Positions 1 to 6,477 of a DNA stretch of 14,828 nt are shown piece after piece. Under the pieces are notes generated by a model, which saw nothing but the letters and a program-made list of their open reading frames with translations, was not told the DNA's origin and did not search any database. Each line of letters begins with the position of its first letter. Position 1 is the first letter of the stretch. The translations under genes and the position numbers were made by a program. The DNA comes from CAZKTS01 sp964555735 (GTDB lineage Bacteria > Actinomycetota > Acidimicrobiia > IMCC26256 > PALSA-555), in NCBI GenBank assembly GCA_964555735.1, contig CAZKTS010000390.1, forward strand, positions 1 to 14,828, written 5' to 3'.

Positions 1-1
1 C

Positions 2-337
2 TACATCGAGGCCCAGGGCCCCACCATGCGCTGGTGCGACGCGATCGGCCTGCTGGCGAAGGCCCTCGACGCGGCCGGTCCGGACCTGAACCGCCGCACG
101 TTCATCCAGGCGCTCGGCGTGCTGAGCGACGTCCCGTCGCCGCTCACCAACGGCTACTCCTTCTCGCGCACCGACCACGCGGGCCCGAAGGACTACCGCG
201 TGGTCTCGCCGGTGAAGAACGGCAACACGGACGCGACCAACGTGTGCCCGCCGCGGCGGCCGACGCCCGACGACGACAACCCGTTCCACGGGTCGTGCTG
301 GCTGCTGGTCGAGGACTGGCAGCCGCTCGAGGGATGA
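2..337 (+). CDS. ABC transporter substrate-binding protein, C-terminal end (partial)
   Basis: The reading frame is open from the left edge of the window, so only the last 111 residues or so are seen. The visible part has an amphipathic helix with alternating Ala/Leu (CDAIGLLAKALDAAG), then NRRTFIQAL and a short beta-rich tail containing two cysteines. This pattern (a helix ending in AG, then an R-x-x-F-I-x-A-L helix) resembles the C-terminal lobe of extracytoplasmic solute-binding proteins of the branched-chain amino-acid/amide type (Peripla_BP_6). The family call rests on overall pattern, because no diagnostic motif lies in this fragment and the signal peptide would be outside the window. 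The next gene begins 10 nt after the stop, so it probably shares a transcript with the ThuA-like gene. It could instead be another secreted protein with a similar helix. Confidence 0.5.
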   Translation, partial: YIEAQGPTMRWCDAIGLLAKALDAAGPDLNRRTFIQALGVLSDVPSPLTNGYSFSRTDHAGPKDYRVVSPVKNGNTDATNVCPPRRPTPDDDNPFHGSCWLLVEDWQPLEG

Positions 338-347
338 CCGCACCCGC

Positions 348-1043
348 GTGAGCGCCCCGCTCCTGTTCGTCACCCAGGTCGCGCCGTACCGCGACGGTCC
401 TGCCGGCGTGCACGGCGTGCTGGACCAAGCCGCAGTGGGTGTCGGCCAGGTGGCCGAGCTCCACGGGCTCAGGCCGACGCGCGTCGACGACGTCCGCATG
501 CTCGCGCCCGAGGATCTCGAGCGGGCCCGCGCGCTCGCGCTGTTCACGATCGGCGAGACGCCGTGGAGCCCCACCCAACGCGCCACGATCGTGCACCGGC
601 TGCGCGCGGGCGACCTCTCGGTGCTCGCCATCCACTCGGCGACCGATGCCTGCTACGGGTGGGACGAGTACGGCACGGTCGTGGGCGCGCGCTTCGACGG
701 TCATCCCTGGACCCAGGACGTCGACCTCGAGGTGGTGGAGGCAGACCATCCCGCCACGCGTCACCTCGGCGACGCCTGGGCCTGGCACGACGAGGTGTAC
801 CAGTTCCGCGACCTGCGCGCGGACGCGCGGGTCCTCCTCCGGGTCCCGGTCGAGCAGCTCGACCTCGACGCCCCGGGCGCCACCCCGCCGCCGTTCGGCT
901 ACCCGCTCGCGTGGTGCTTCACCGAGGGCGACGGCCGAGTCTCGTCCACCAGCCTCGGGCACTTCCCGGGCGCGTGGGAGAGCCCCGCGTACCTGCAGCA
1001 CCTCTCGGGCAGCCTCGCCTGGGCGCTCGGCGACGGCGACTGA
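348..1043 (+). CDS. ThuA-like domain protein
   Basis: This is a 231-residue protein with a GTG start 10 nt after the previous stop. A GAGGGA stretch lies about 14 nt upstream. The middle of the protein carries the ThuA signature: a His-containing strand end (AIHSATDACYGW, His96) followed by a W-x-x-Y...VGARFDGHPW block (His119). Near the C-terminus, LAWCFTEGDGRV and SLGHFPGAW match the late conserved strand and the S-x-G-H loop of the family. ThuA domains have a class I glutamine amidotransferase-like fold and are found in trehalose and other sugar utilisation loci; their biochemical role is mostly unsettled. No signal peptide is seen, so the protein is probably cytoplasmic. It sits beside an alpha/beta hydrolase and upstream of a sugar-catabolic unit, which fits a carbohydrate role. 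The fold call is fairly sure; the substrate is unknown. Confidence 0.8.
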   Translation: MSAPLLFVTQVAPYRDGPAGVHGVLDQAAVGVGQVAELHGLRPTRVDDVRMLAPEDLERARALALFTIGETPWSPTQRATIVHRLRAGDLSVLAIHSATDACYGWDEYGTVVGARFDGHPWTQDVDLEVVEADHPATRHLGDAWAWHDEVYQFRDLRADARVLLRVPVEQLDLDAPGATPPPFGYPLAWCFTEGDGRVSSTSLGHFPGAWESPAYLQHLSGSLAWALGDGD

Positions 1044-1048
1044 CGCTG

Positions 1049-2083
1049 GTGGCACGCGTCCGCAACTTCTCGCCGTGGGCGTACTGGATGCTGCAGCTCG
1101 CCGAGGTCGAGGTGGCCGACCCGTGTCCGGTCGACGCGCCGGACGAGATCCCCGCGTGGCGCGACCGCTGCCGGGCGTGCCTCGTCGAGCTTCTGGGCCC
1201 CGAACCCGAACGGGTCCCGCTCGACCTCGAGGTGCGCGAGACCGTCGACTGCGGGAGCTACGACCGGCATTCGATCGTGTTCGACAGCGAACGGACGATG
1301 TCGGTGCCGGCCTACCTGCTCGTCCCGCACGAACGCGCGGCGCCCGGGCCGGCGATCCTCGCCCAGCACGGACACGGGCCCGGGAAGTCCGAGGTGTGCG
1401 GGCTCGATGACGACGCCAGCCGCGCCGCGATCGCGGAGCACAACGGCGACTACGCGCACGTCCTGGCCGAGGCCGGCTACGTCGTGCTCGCACCGGACCT
1501 GCGGTGCTTCGGCGAACGACGCGACTGGAACCCGCCCGAGAAGTACGGGTGCGACCTCAACCTGGTCCACGCGGTCGTCGCCGGCGCCAACCCGTTGGCG
1601 CAGAACCTCTGGGATCTCGCCCGCGCGCTCGACGTCCTCGAGCAGCACCCGCTGGTCGACCCGGCGCGGATCGGCATGGTGGGCCTCTCGTACGGCGGCA
1701 CGTGCACCCTCTTCCTCAGCGCGCTCGACGACCGGGTCGCCGCGGCGGTCGTCAGCGGTTACTTCAGCAGCTGGTCGGAGTCGCACCGCGTGCCGTGGAA
1801 CCTGTGCGGCTCGCAGGTGCTGCCGGGCATGCTCACCGAGCTCGAGCCCCTCGCGGTCGCGGCGCTCGTCGCGCCGCGGCCCCTGCTGGTGGAGACCGGC
1901 ACCGAGGACGTCATCTTCCCCGTCGCCGCGGCGGTGCCGGAGATGGCCCGCCTGCGCGTGGTCTACGAGGCGCTCGGCGCGCCCGACGCGGTACAGCACG
2001 ACGTGTTCGAGGGCGATCACCGCTGGAACGGGGTGGAGGTGCCGACGTTCCTCGCGCGGGCGTTGGGGTCGCCCCGACCCTGA
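1049..2083 (+). CDS. Alpha/beta hydrolase (dienelactone hydrolase / acetyl xylan esterase-like)
   Basis: This is a 344-residue protein from a GTG start placed 5 nt after the ThuA stop. An in-frame ATG at 1088 is the alternative start and would remove 13 residues. The nucleophile elbow is GLSYGG with Ser214. The likely acid is Asp287 in ETGTEDVIFP and the likely base His324 in EGDHRWNG, which gives a full Ser-Asp-His triad. An oxyanion-side HGHGPGK motif precedes the triad, and the strand VVLAPDLRCFGER is typical of large hydrolases of the Abhydrolase_7/acetyl xylan esterase group. No signal peptide is visible, so it likely acts in the cytoplasm on an ester of an imported sugar or a small lactone. 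The start lies so close to the ThuA gene that translational coupling is likely. Substrate specificity cannot be read from the sequence. Confidence 0.83.
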   Translation: MARVRNFSPWAYWMLQLAEVEVADPCPVDAPDEIPAWRDRCRACLVELLGPEPERVPLDLEVRETVDCGSYDRHSIVFDSERTMSVPAYLLVPHERAAPGPAILAQHGHGPGKSEVCGLDDDASRAAIAEHNGDYAHVLAEAGYVVLAPDLRCFGERRDWNPPEKYGCDLNLVHAVVAGANPLAQNLWDLARALDVLEQHPLVDPARIGMVGLSYGGTCTLFLSALDDRVAAAVVSGYFSSWSESHRVPWNLCGSQVLPGMLTELEPLAVAALVAPRPLLVETGTEDVIFPVAAAVPEMARLRVVYEALGAPDAVQHDVFEGDHRWNGVEVPTFLARALGSPRP

Positions 2084-2110
2084 CATAGGCGTCACCTCAG
2101 CGAATAGGTT
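2080..2110 (+). promoter_or_regulatory. Candidate promoter for the RidA-GH4 unit, leaderless type
   Basis: A CTGACA hexamer (2080-2085, overlapping the hydrolase stop) and a TAGGTT hexamer (2105-2110) are separated by 19 nt. TAGGTT fits the actinobacterial -10 form TANNNT, and its end lies 7 nt before the GTG start at 2118. Transcription would therefore begin at or next to the start codon, giving a leaderless mRNA. No Shine-Dalgarno sequence is seen before that GTG, which agrees. The spacer is slightly long. This is inferred from pattern only. Confidence 0.5.
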
Positions 2111-2117
2111 GGCGCCC

Positions 2118-2585
2118 GTGTACGACGCCAAGCTCGCCGAGCTGGGGATCCAGCTCCCCGGTCCGTTCCCTCCCCACGACCCCCTCGATCCGGTCGTGGT
2201 CCACGGCGGCACCGCCCGGACGTCCGGGTGCCTGCCGCGGAACGCCGAGGGTCAGCTCCACGCCACCGGCCTCCTCGGTCGGGACGTCACGACCGAGATC
2301 GGCGTCGAGTGCGCGGAGCTGTGCGCCCTCAACGCGCTGTCGCTGCTTCGTGCGCACCTGGGGACGCTGGACGTGATCGAGCGCGTGCTCACGGTGTCGG
2401 CGTTCGTGGCGTGCATCGGCGACTTCGTCGAGCAGCCCAAGGTCGCCGACGGCGCGAGCCGGGTGCTGCACCAGGTGTTCGGGGATCGCGGGCGCCATTC
2501 GCGCTCGGCGATCGGCGTGGCTGCGCTGCCGCGCGGCGGACCCGTGGAGATCGAGGTCATCGTGGCGCTGACGGCGGACGCCTGA
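2118..2585 (+). CDS. RidA/YjgF/UK114 family protein (atypical subgroup)
   Basis: This is a 155-residue protein with a GTG start just behind a TANNNT box. The C-terminal block RSAIGVAALP followed by PVEIEVIVAL is the RidA hallmark; Arg129 aligns with the substrate-carboxylate-binding arginine of RidA proteins. The N-terminal part, with LPGPFPPHDPLDPVVVHGG and a G-x-L-P-R-x-x-x-G loop, matches a longer RidA-like branch that is distinct from the classical 130-residue enamine deaminases. The Glu that follows the Arg by four positions in the archetype (RSCVEV) is Gly here. RidA enzymes hydrolyse reactive enamine/imine intermediates to ketoacid and ammonia, but members of divergent branches often lack that activity, so the substrate is open. 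It opens a five-gene unit, and its TGA overlaps the next ATG (TGATG). Confidence 0.8.
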   Translation: MYDAKLAELGIQLPGPFPPHDPLDPVVVHGGTARTSGCLPRNAEGQLHATGLLGRDVTTEIGVECAELCALNALSLLRAHLGTLDVIERVLTVSAFVACIGDFVEQPKVADGASRVLHQVFGDRGRHSRSAIGVAALPRGGPVEIEVIVALTADA

Positions 2586-3961
2586 TGCCGCCGCGCATCA
2601 CGATCATCGGCGGCGGCAGCTACCAGTGGGTCCCGAAGCTGATCGTCGACCTCGCCAACAGCCCGGTGCTCGCGGACGCCGAGGTCGTGATCGAGGACAT
2701 CGACCCTGCTCCGATCCCGCGCATGGTCGAGCTCGTCGAGCACATCGCGTCGGTGCGCGGCATCGGGCTCACCGCGCGGGGGACGACCGACCAGCGCGAG
2801 GCGCTCGAAGGCGCCGACTACGTCGTGGCGAGCCTCTCCACCGGTGGCTTCGAGTCGATGCGTCACGACCTCGAGATCCCCGCTCGCTACGGCATCGAGC
2901 AGTCGGTCGGCGACTCGGTCGGACCCGGTGGGATCGTGCGCGCGCTGCGCAACATCCCGATCTTCCTCGACATCGCGCGCGACATGGAGGAGGTCTGTCC
3001 GGATGCGTGGTTGCTGAACCTCACCAACCCGATGACCACCATCTGTCGCGCCGTCACCCGGGAGTCGAGCATCACGACCGTCGGGCTGTGCCACGAGATC
3101 ACGATCTCGCAGTTCATCCTCAGCCTGCTGCTCGACGTCGGGTTCATGGACATCACCGCGACGGTCGCCGGCGTGAACCACCTGCCGTTCATCGCCGCGC
3201 TCGACGTCGCCGGGCAGGACGGCCTCGAGCTCCTCCGGGACCTGGTCGACGACATCGACCGCCGCGGGAGCGAGCCCCTCGCGATGGAGCTGCCCGACGG
3301 CCTGGTCAGCGGCGCGCACCTCGGTCGGAGTCCCACGACCAAGGGCGAGCTGCTCTCGACCCAGCGGCTCAAGGTCGAGCTCTTCCGCCGCTACGGCGTC
3401 CTTCCCGGCGCCGGCGACCGCCACGTCGCCGAGTTCTTCCCGGGCTTCCTCACCGAGGAGTCGCACTGGGGTGAGCGCTGGGGGGTCTCGCTGACCACGA
3501 TCGAGCAGCGGGAGGGTCACCAGGCCGAGCACATCGCCGACCTCGAGGCGATGCTCGCCTCCTCCGACGTGTCGAACATGCCGTCGGGCGAGCTCGTCGC
3601 CGCGATCATCGCGTGCCGCATCAACGACACCCCCGGTCGGTTCCCGCTGAACCTCCCGAACGCCGGGCAGGTCGCGGACCTCCCTGAGGACGTCACGGTC
3701 GAGAGCATGGGCATCGTCGACCGGGCGGGGATGCGGGGTGCCGACGTCGTCGCGCTGCCGCCGACCATGGCCGAGCACCTCGGCCGGGTCAGCGCGTCGC
3801 AGGAGCGAACCGTCGAGGCCGCGGTCACCGGCGACCGGAACGTGGTGCTCGAAGCCATGTTCCTCGACCCGCTCGCGGGCCGCATCGACGACGACCTCCT
3901 CGTGCGGATGACCGACGAGATGCTCGCCGCCACCAAGCCCTGGCTTCCCCAGTTCGCGTGA
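2585..3961 (+). CDS. Glycoside hydrolase family 4 NAD-dependent glycosidase (alpha-galacturonidase-like motif)
   Basis: This is a 458-residue protein, full length for GH4. The ATG overlaps the RidA stop. An N-terminal Rossmann motif IIGGGSY (Gly9-Tyr13) binds NAD. NLTNPM (Asn148-Pro149) and GLCHEI (Cys169, His170, Glu171) form the active site, and GVNH (Asn198, His199) supplies a further metal/substrate site. GAGDRHVAEFFPGF is the conserved C-terminal block. GH4 enzymes use NAD+ and a divalent metal in an oxidation-elimination-addition-reduction mechanism and need Cys and His at these positions. The tetrapeptide after Gly-Leu sorts subfamilies, as I recall: CN-x-P for phospho-glycosidases, CHSV for alpha-galactosidases, CHEV for LplD alpha-galacturonidases. 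CHEI is closest to the last, so an alpha-uronosidase is the best guess. It sits with a NagB-like gene and a Gfo/Idh dehydrogenase in one transcript. Confidence 0.9.
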   Translation: MPPRITIIGGGSYQWVPKLIVDLANSPVLADAEVVIEDIDPAPIPRMVELVEHIASVRGIGLTARGTTDQREALEGADYVVASLSTGGFESMRHDLEIPARYGIEQSVGDSVGPGGIVRALRNIPIFLDIARDMEEVCPDAWLLNLTNPMTTICRAVTRESSITTVGLCHEITISQFILSLLLDVGFMDITATVAGVNHLPFIAALDVAGQDGLELLRDLVDDIDRRGSEPLAMELPDGLVSGAHLGRSPTTKGELLSTQRLKVELFRRYGVLPGAGDRHVAEFFPGFLTEESHWGERWGVSLTTIEQREGHQAEHIADLEAMLASSDVSNMPSGELVAAIIACRINDTPGRFPLNLPNAGQVADLPEDVTVESMGIVDRAGMRGADVVALPPTMAEHLGRVSASQERTVEAAVTGDRNVVLEAMFLDPLAGRIDDDLLVRMTDEMLAATKPWLPQFA

Positions 3962-3985
3962 GGGCGCTCGGGTGAGGGCGCTCGC
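3958..3985 (+). repeat. 14-bp tandem duplication at the GH4/NagB-like junction
   Basis: The unit GTGAGGGCGCTCGS occurs twice back to back (3958-3971 and 3972-3985). A degenerate third start of it, GTGAGCGC, contains the initiation codon of the next gene at 3986. The first copy contains the GH4 stop codon. The repeat thus spaces stop and start by 24 nt and would create a stop-start overlap if it were removed. It looks like a slippage duplication of an original GTGA coupling site. Confidence 0.7.
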
Positions 3986-4732
3986 GTGAGCGCCACGGTG
4001 CGCGTCCTGCCGGACGGACGCGCCCTGGGTGAGGCAGCGGCGACGCTCGCGGCGCAAGCGATCGCGAGGGCCATCGCGACCGACGGCGTCGCCCACGTCA
4101 TGTTCGCCACGGGGAACTCGCAGGTCGAGTTCCTGGCTGCCCTGACCGCACGGAACGACGTCGACTGGCCCCAGGTGATCGGGTTCCACATGGACGAGTA
4201 CGTCGGGATCACGGGCGACCATCCGGCGAGCTTCCGTCGCTACCTCAGAGAGCGGCTCCTGGCGAAGGCGCCGCTGCGCGCGTTCCACGAGGTGGTCGGC
4301 GACGCAGCTGATGCCGGCGCGGAGTGCGACCGGTACGGCGCGTTGCTGCGCGCGCACCCGCTGCACCTGTGCTGCTTGGGCATCGGTGAGAACGGCCACC
4401 TCGCGTTCAACGATCCACCGGTCGCGGACTTCGCGGACCCGCTCGACGTGAAGGTCGTCGAGCTCGACCGGGCGTGCCGGCAGCAGCAGGTGGGCGAGGG
4501 CCACTTCCCGGCGATCGACGCGGTGCCGACGCACGCGATCACGGTCACGATCCCTGCCTTGCTCCGAGCCGACGTGGTGCTGGCCGTCGTACCGGAGGCC
4601 CGCAAGCGCGACCCCGTGACCCGCGCGCTCGAGGGCCCGATCGACCCCGCGTGCCCCGCCTCGGCACTCCGGACGCACGCCGATGCGACGGTGCTCCTCG
4701 ACCCGGCGTCGGCCGCGGGTCTGTCGTCGTGA
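3986..4732 (+). CDS. Glucosamine-6-phosphate deaminase/isomerase family protein (NagB-like)
   Basis: This is a 248-residue protein with a GTG start in the third, degenerate copy of a 14-bp repeat. FHMDEYVG contains Asp70, which matches the proton-abstracting aspartate of NagB. GIGENGHLAFNDPP contains His138, the ring-opening histidine. The E. coli NagB positions Asp141 and Glu148 are Asn136 and Asp143 here. The Asn is common in Bacillus-type NagB, while the Glu-to-Asp change marks a divergent branch. Length and fold agree with NagB (isomerising deamination of glucosamine 6-phosphate to fructose 6-phosphate and ammonia). Because of the active-site change and the GH4 partner, the real substrate may be another amino- or keto-sugar phosphate. 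Its TGA overlaps the GTG start of the next gene. The superfamily is sure; the exact reaction is not. Confidence 0.82.
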   Translation: MSATVRVLPDGRALGEAAATLAAQAIARAIATDGVAHVMFATGNSQVEFLAALTARNDVDWPQVIGFHMDEYVGITGDHPASFRRYLRERLLAKAPLRAFHEVVGDAADAGAECDRYGALLRAHPLHLCCLGIGENGHLAFNDPPVADFADPLDVKVVELDRACRQQQVGEGHFPAIDAVPTHAITVTIPALLRADVVLAVVPEARKRDPVTRALEGPIDPACPASALRTHADATVLLDPASAAGLSS

Positions 4733-5394
4733 GCCGACCCGCCCCTGAGCTCCAGGTCCTGACCTTCCCGAGCCTTGCCGAGCTCCGGCGCCGGCTGCCG
4801 CGGCTGCTCGTCGGGATCCTCGTGCTCGCGCCCGGGGTGGCGCTGATCATCGCGGCGCGGCTCGGCGTCAGCCCGTACGACGTGCTGCACCAGGGTCTCG
4901 CGGACCTCACCGGCCTGTCGTTCGGCACCGTCGTCGTGCTGCTCGGTCTGGTGATCCTGCTCGCGTGGATCCCGCTGGGGCAGCGTTTCGGCATCGGCAC
5001 GGTGATCAACACGTTGACCGTCGGGTTCATCGTGGACGCGGTGCTCCACGTGCTCCCCGAGACCGACGACCTGCTCGTGCGGTGGCCGATGCTGCTCGGC
5101 GGCATCGTGGTCACTGCGCTCGGCATGGCCATGTACATCGGCGCCGGTCTCGGCCCGGGCCCGCGCGACGGCCTGATGACGGGCATCGCCGCCAAGGGCT
5201 ACCCGCTCTGGCTGGTACGGATGAGCCTCGAGCTGGTGGCGCTCGTGATCGGATGGACGCTCGGAGGCGACGTCGGCATCGGCACGGTGCTGTTCGCGTT
5301 CGGCATCGGTCCCCTCGGTCACTGGTTCCTCGCTCGACTCCACCTGGGCGTGGGTGGCGTGGATCCGGACCCGGACGCGACGGTGGGGGAGTGA
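4729..5394 (+). CDS. YczE/YyaS/YitT-like integral membrane protein
   Basis: This is a 221-residue hydrophobic protein whose GTG start overlaps the preceding TGA (GTGA). A short cytoplasmic N-terminus with RRRLPR precedes about five membrane segments: roughly residues 24-42, 60-80, 85-105, 120-140 and 160-185. The motif LGVSPYDVLHQGLADLTGLSFGT after the first segment, repeated in degenerate form as LGPGPRDGLMTGIAAKG, plus LGQRFGIGTVINTLTVGFIVD, is characteristic of the YczE family. These internally duplicated halves are typical of transporter-like folds. The function of the family is unknown. Placement inside a sugar-catabolic unit suggests transport of a substrate or product, which is inference. 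The tail (PDPDATVGE) is acidic. Confidence 0.8.
   Translation: MSRPAPELQVLTFPSLAELRRRLPRLLVGILVLAPGVALIIAARLGVSPYDVLHQGLADLTGLSFGTVVVLLGLVILLAWIPLGQRFGIGTVINTLTVGFIVDAVLHVLPETDDLLVRWPMLLGGIVVTALGMAMYIGAGLGPGPRDGLMTGIAAKGYPLWLVRMSLELVALVIGWTLGGDVGIGTVLFAFGIGPLGHWFLARLHLGVGGVDPDPDATVGE
5385..5391 (+). promoter_or_regulatory. Ribosome-binding site deciding the Gfo/Idh start
   Basis: GGGGGAG lies 5 nt before the GTG at 5397 but would overlap the alternative GTG at 5391. The spacing favours the 5397 start, which gives the canonical N-terminus MRVGVIGTGFG. The site lies inside the last codons of the YczE-like gene. Confidence 0.55.
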
Positions 5395-5396
5395 GC

Positions 5397-6350
5397 GTGC
5401 GCGTCGGCGTCATCGGCACGGGCTTCGGGGCGCGTGTCGTCGCGCCGGTCTTTGCGGAGACCCCGGGCTGCGAGGTCGTCTACGTCGTCTCGGCGCGCGA
5501 CGACGCGGGCGTCGCCGCGCTATGCGAGCGCGCCGACGTGGACCTCGTCTCGGTGCACTCACCACCGTTTCTGCACGCGATGCACGTCCGGCGCGCGATC
5601 GTCGCGGGGCACGCCGTGCTGTGCGAGAAGCCCTTCGGTCTCGACGCTCGCGAGGCCGAGACCTTGCTCGCCGCCGCCGAGGCCGCCGACGTCCTGCACC
5701 TCTGCAACTTCGAGTTCCGCTTCGATCCGATGCGGCGTCAGCTCGCCGCGCTCGTGGCCGACGGCGCGGTCGGCGCGGTCGAACACGTGTCGTGGGTGCA
5801 CCACAGCGCGGGCTCGCGGCTTCCGCTGCGTCGACACGGTTGGCTCTTCGACCGCGCCAGCGGCGGCGGCTGGGTCGGCGCATGGGGCTCACACACGATC
5901 GACGCGCTCACTGCGCTGCTCGGGCCGGTGCGCGACGTCCACGCGGTCCTCCGCACGACGATCACCGAACGCCCGGACGCCGACGGCGTGCTTCGGCCGT
6001 GCGATGCCGAGGACGGCTTCACGGCTTGGCTGGACTTCGAGGGCGGGGCCAGTGCCGCCATCGACTCGACGTTCGCGGCCGCGGTGTCCATGGCGCCGCG
6101 GATCGTGGTGACCGGCAGCGAGGGGATCGTCGAGTGCGTGGCCGACGCGCGGATCGTCGTGCGGCGCGCCGACGGCACCCGGGAGCAGCACGACCGTCCC
6201 GCGGTCACCGGCGACCCCCACCTGGAGCCGATGCGCCGCTACGCCGAGGTGGTGCGCGACTGCGTGGAGGAGGGCGTCGCCCTCCCCGGTGCCCCCACCT
6301 TCGTCGACGGCCTCGCCTGCGCCCAGGTCCTCGACGCCCTCCGCGGCTGA
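5397..6350 (+). CDS. Gfo/Idh/MocA family NAD(P)-dependent oxidoreductase
   Basis: This is a 317-residue protein from the GTG at 5397, chosen for its Shine-Dalgarno spacing; GTG 5391 would add two residues and overlap the previous stop. The nucleotide-binding loop GVIGTGFG is at residues 4-11. The family hallmark CEKPFG has Glu77, Lys78 and Pro79, and Lys78 is the conserved cofactor/catalytic lysine. GGGWVGAWGSHTID (His166, Asp169) is the C-terminal domain active-site region. The length is slightly short for the family (usually 330-390). These enzymes oxidise or reduce hydroxyl groups of sugars, inositols or their acids. As the last gene of the RidA-GH4 unit it could oxidise the sugar released by GH4. 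The substrate cannot be named from sequence. The gene ends in a 122-nt convergent gap. Confidence 0.88.
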   Translation: MRVGVIGTGFGARVVAPVFAETPGCEVVYVVSARDDAGVAALCERADVDLVSVHSPPFLHAMHVRRAIVAGHAVLCEKPFGLDAREAETLLAAAEAADVLHLCNFEFRFDPMRRQLAALVADGAVGAVEHVSWVHHSAGSRLPLRRHGWLFDRASGGGWVGAWGSHTIDALTALLGPVRDVHAVLRTTITERPDADGVLRPCDAEDGFTAWLDFEGGASAAIDSTFAAAVSMAPRIVVTGSEGIVECVADARIVVRRADGTREQHDRPAVTGDPHLEPMRRYAEVVRDCVEEGVALPGAPTFVDGLACAQVLDALRG

Positions 6351-6360
6351 GAACCGTTGC

Positions 6361-6390
6361 TCGAGGTCGAGGTCAAGATCGAGGTCAAGC
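6361..6390 (+). repeat. Short hexamer-based tandem repeat
   Basis: Five hexamers in a row alternate TCGAGG and TCAAGM (TCGAGG TCGAGG TCAAGA TCGAGG TCAAGC); the 12-mer form repeats twice. It lies in the 122-nt gap between the convergent Gfo/Idh and cyclase genes. I see no coding role, as both neighbouring frames are closed by then. It is probably slippage. Confidence 0.7.
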
Positions 6391-6453
6391 ACCAGGGCCG
6401 CTTCTTTGCACGTTCCGTCAGTCCAGGTCTGGTGCAACCTGCCAAGAACCGGC

Positions 6454-6477
6454 CCTAGCCCGTGGTCTGGGTCTAGG
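6454..6477. terminator. Imperfect hairpin at the convergent 3' ends
   Basis: CCTAGCCC (6454-6461), a 7-nt loop and GGGTCTAGG (6469-6477) pair with a single bulged T. The right arm contains the stop codon of the cyclase gene on the minus strand. There is no T-run on either side, so it is not a classical intrinsic terminator. It may still act as a bidirectional 3'-end structure between the two converging units. Confidence 0.25.

Noticed and set aside
144..1493. A minus-strand open frame of about 449 codons opposite the ThuA-like and hydrolase genes
   Set aside because: Arg-rich low-complexity translation with no motif; the plus strand encodes recognised families.
3972..3989. A GTG start at 3972 for a tiny peptide before the NagB-like gene
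   Set aside because: It reads only five codons to a TGA and arises from the 14-bp duplication.
2252..4678. A minus-strand open frame of about 808 codons across the RidA, GH4 and NagB-like genes
   Set aside because: It spans three well-supported genes on the other strand and shows only low-complexity Arg/Asp/Val-rich sequence.
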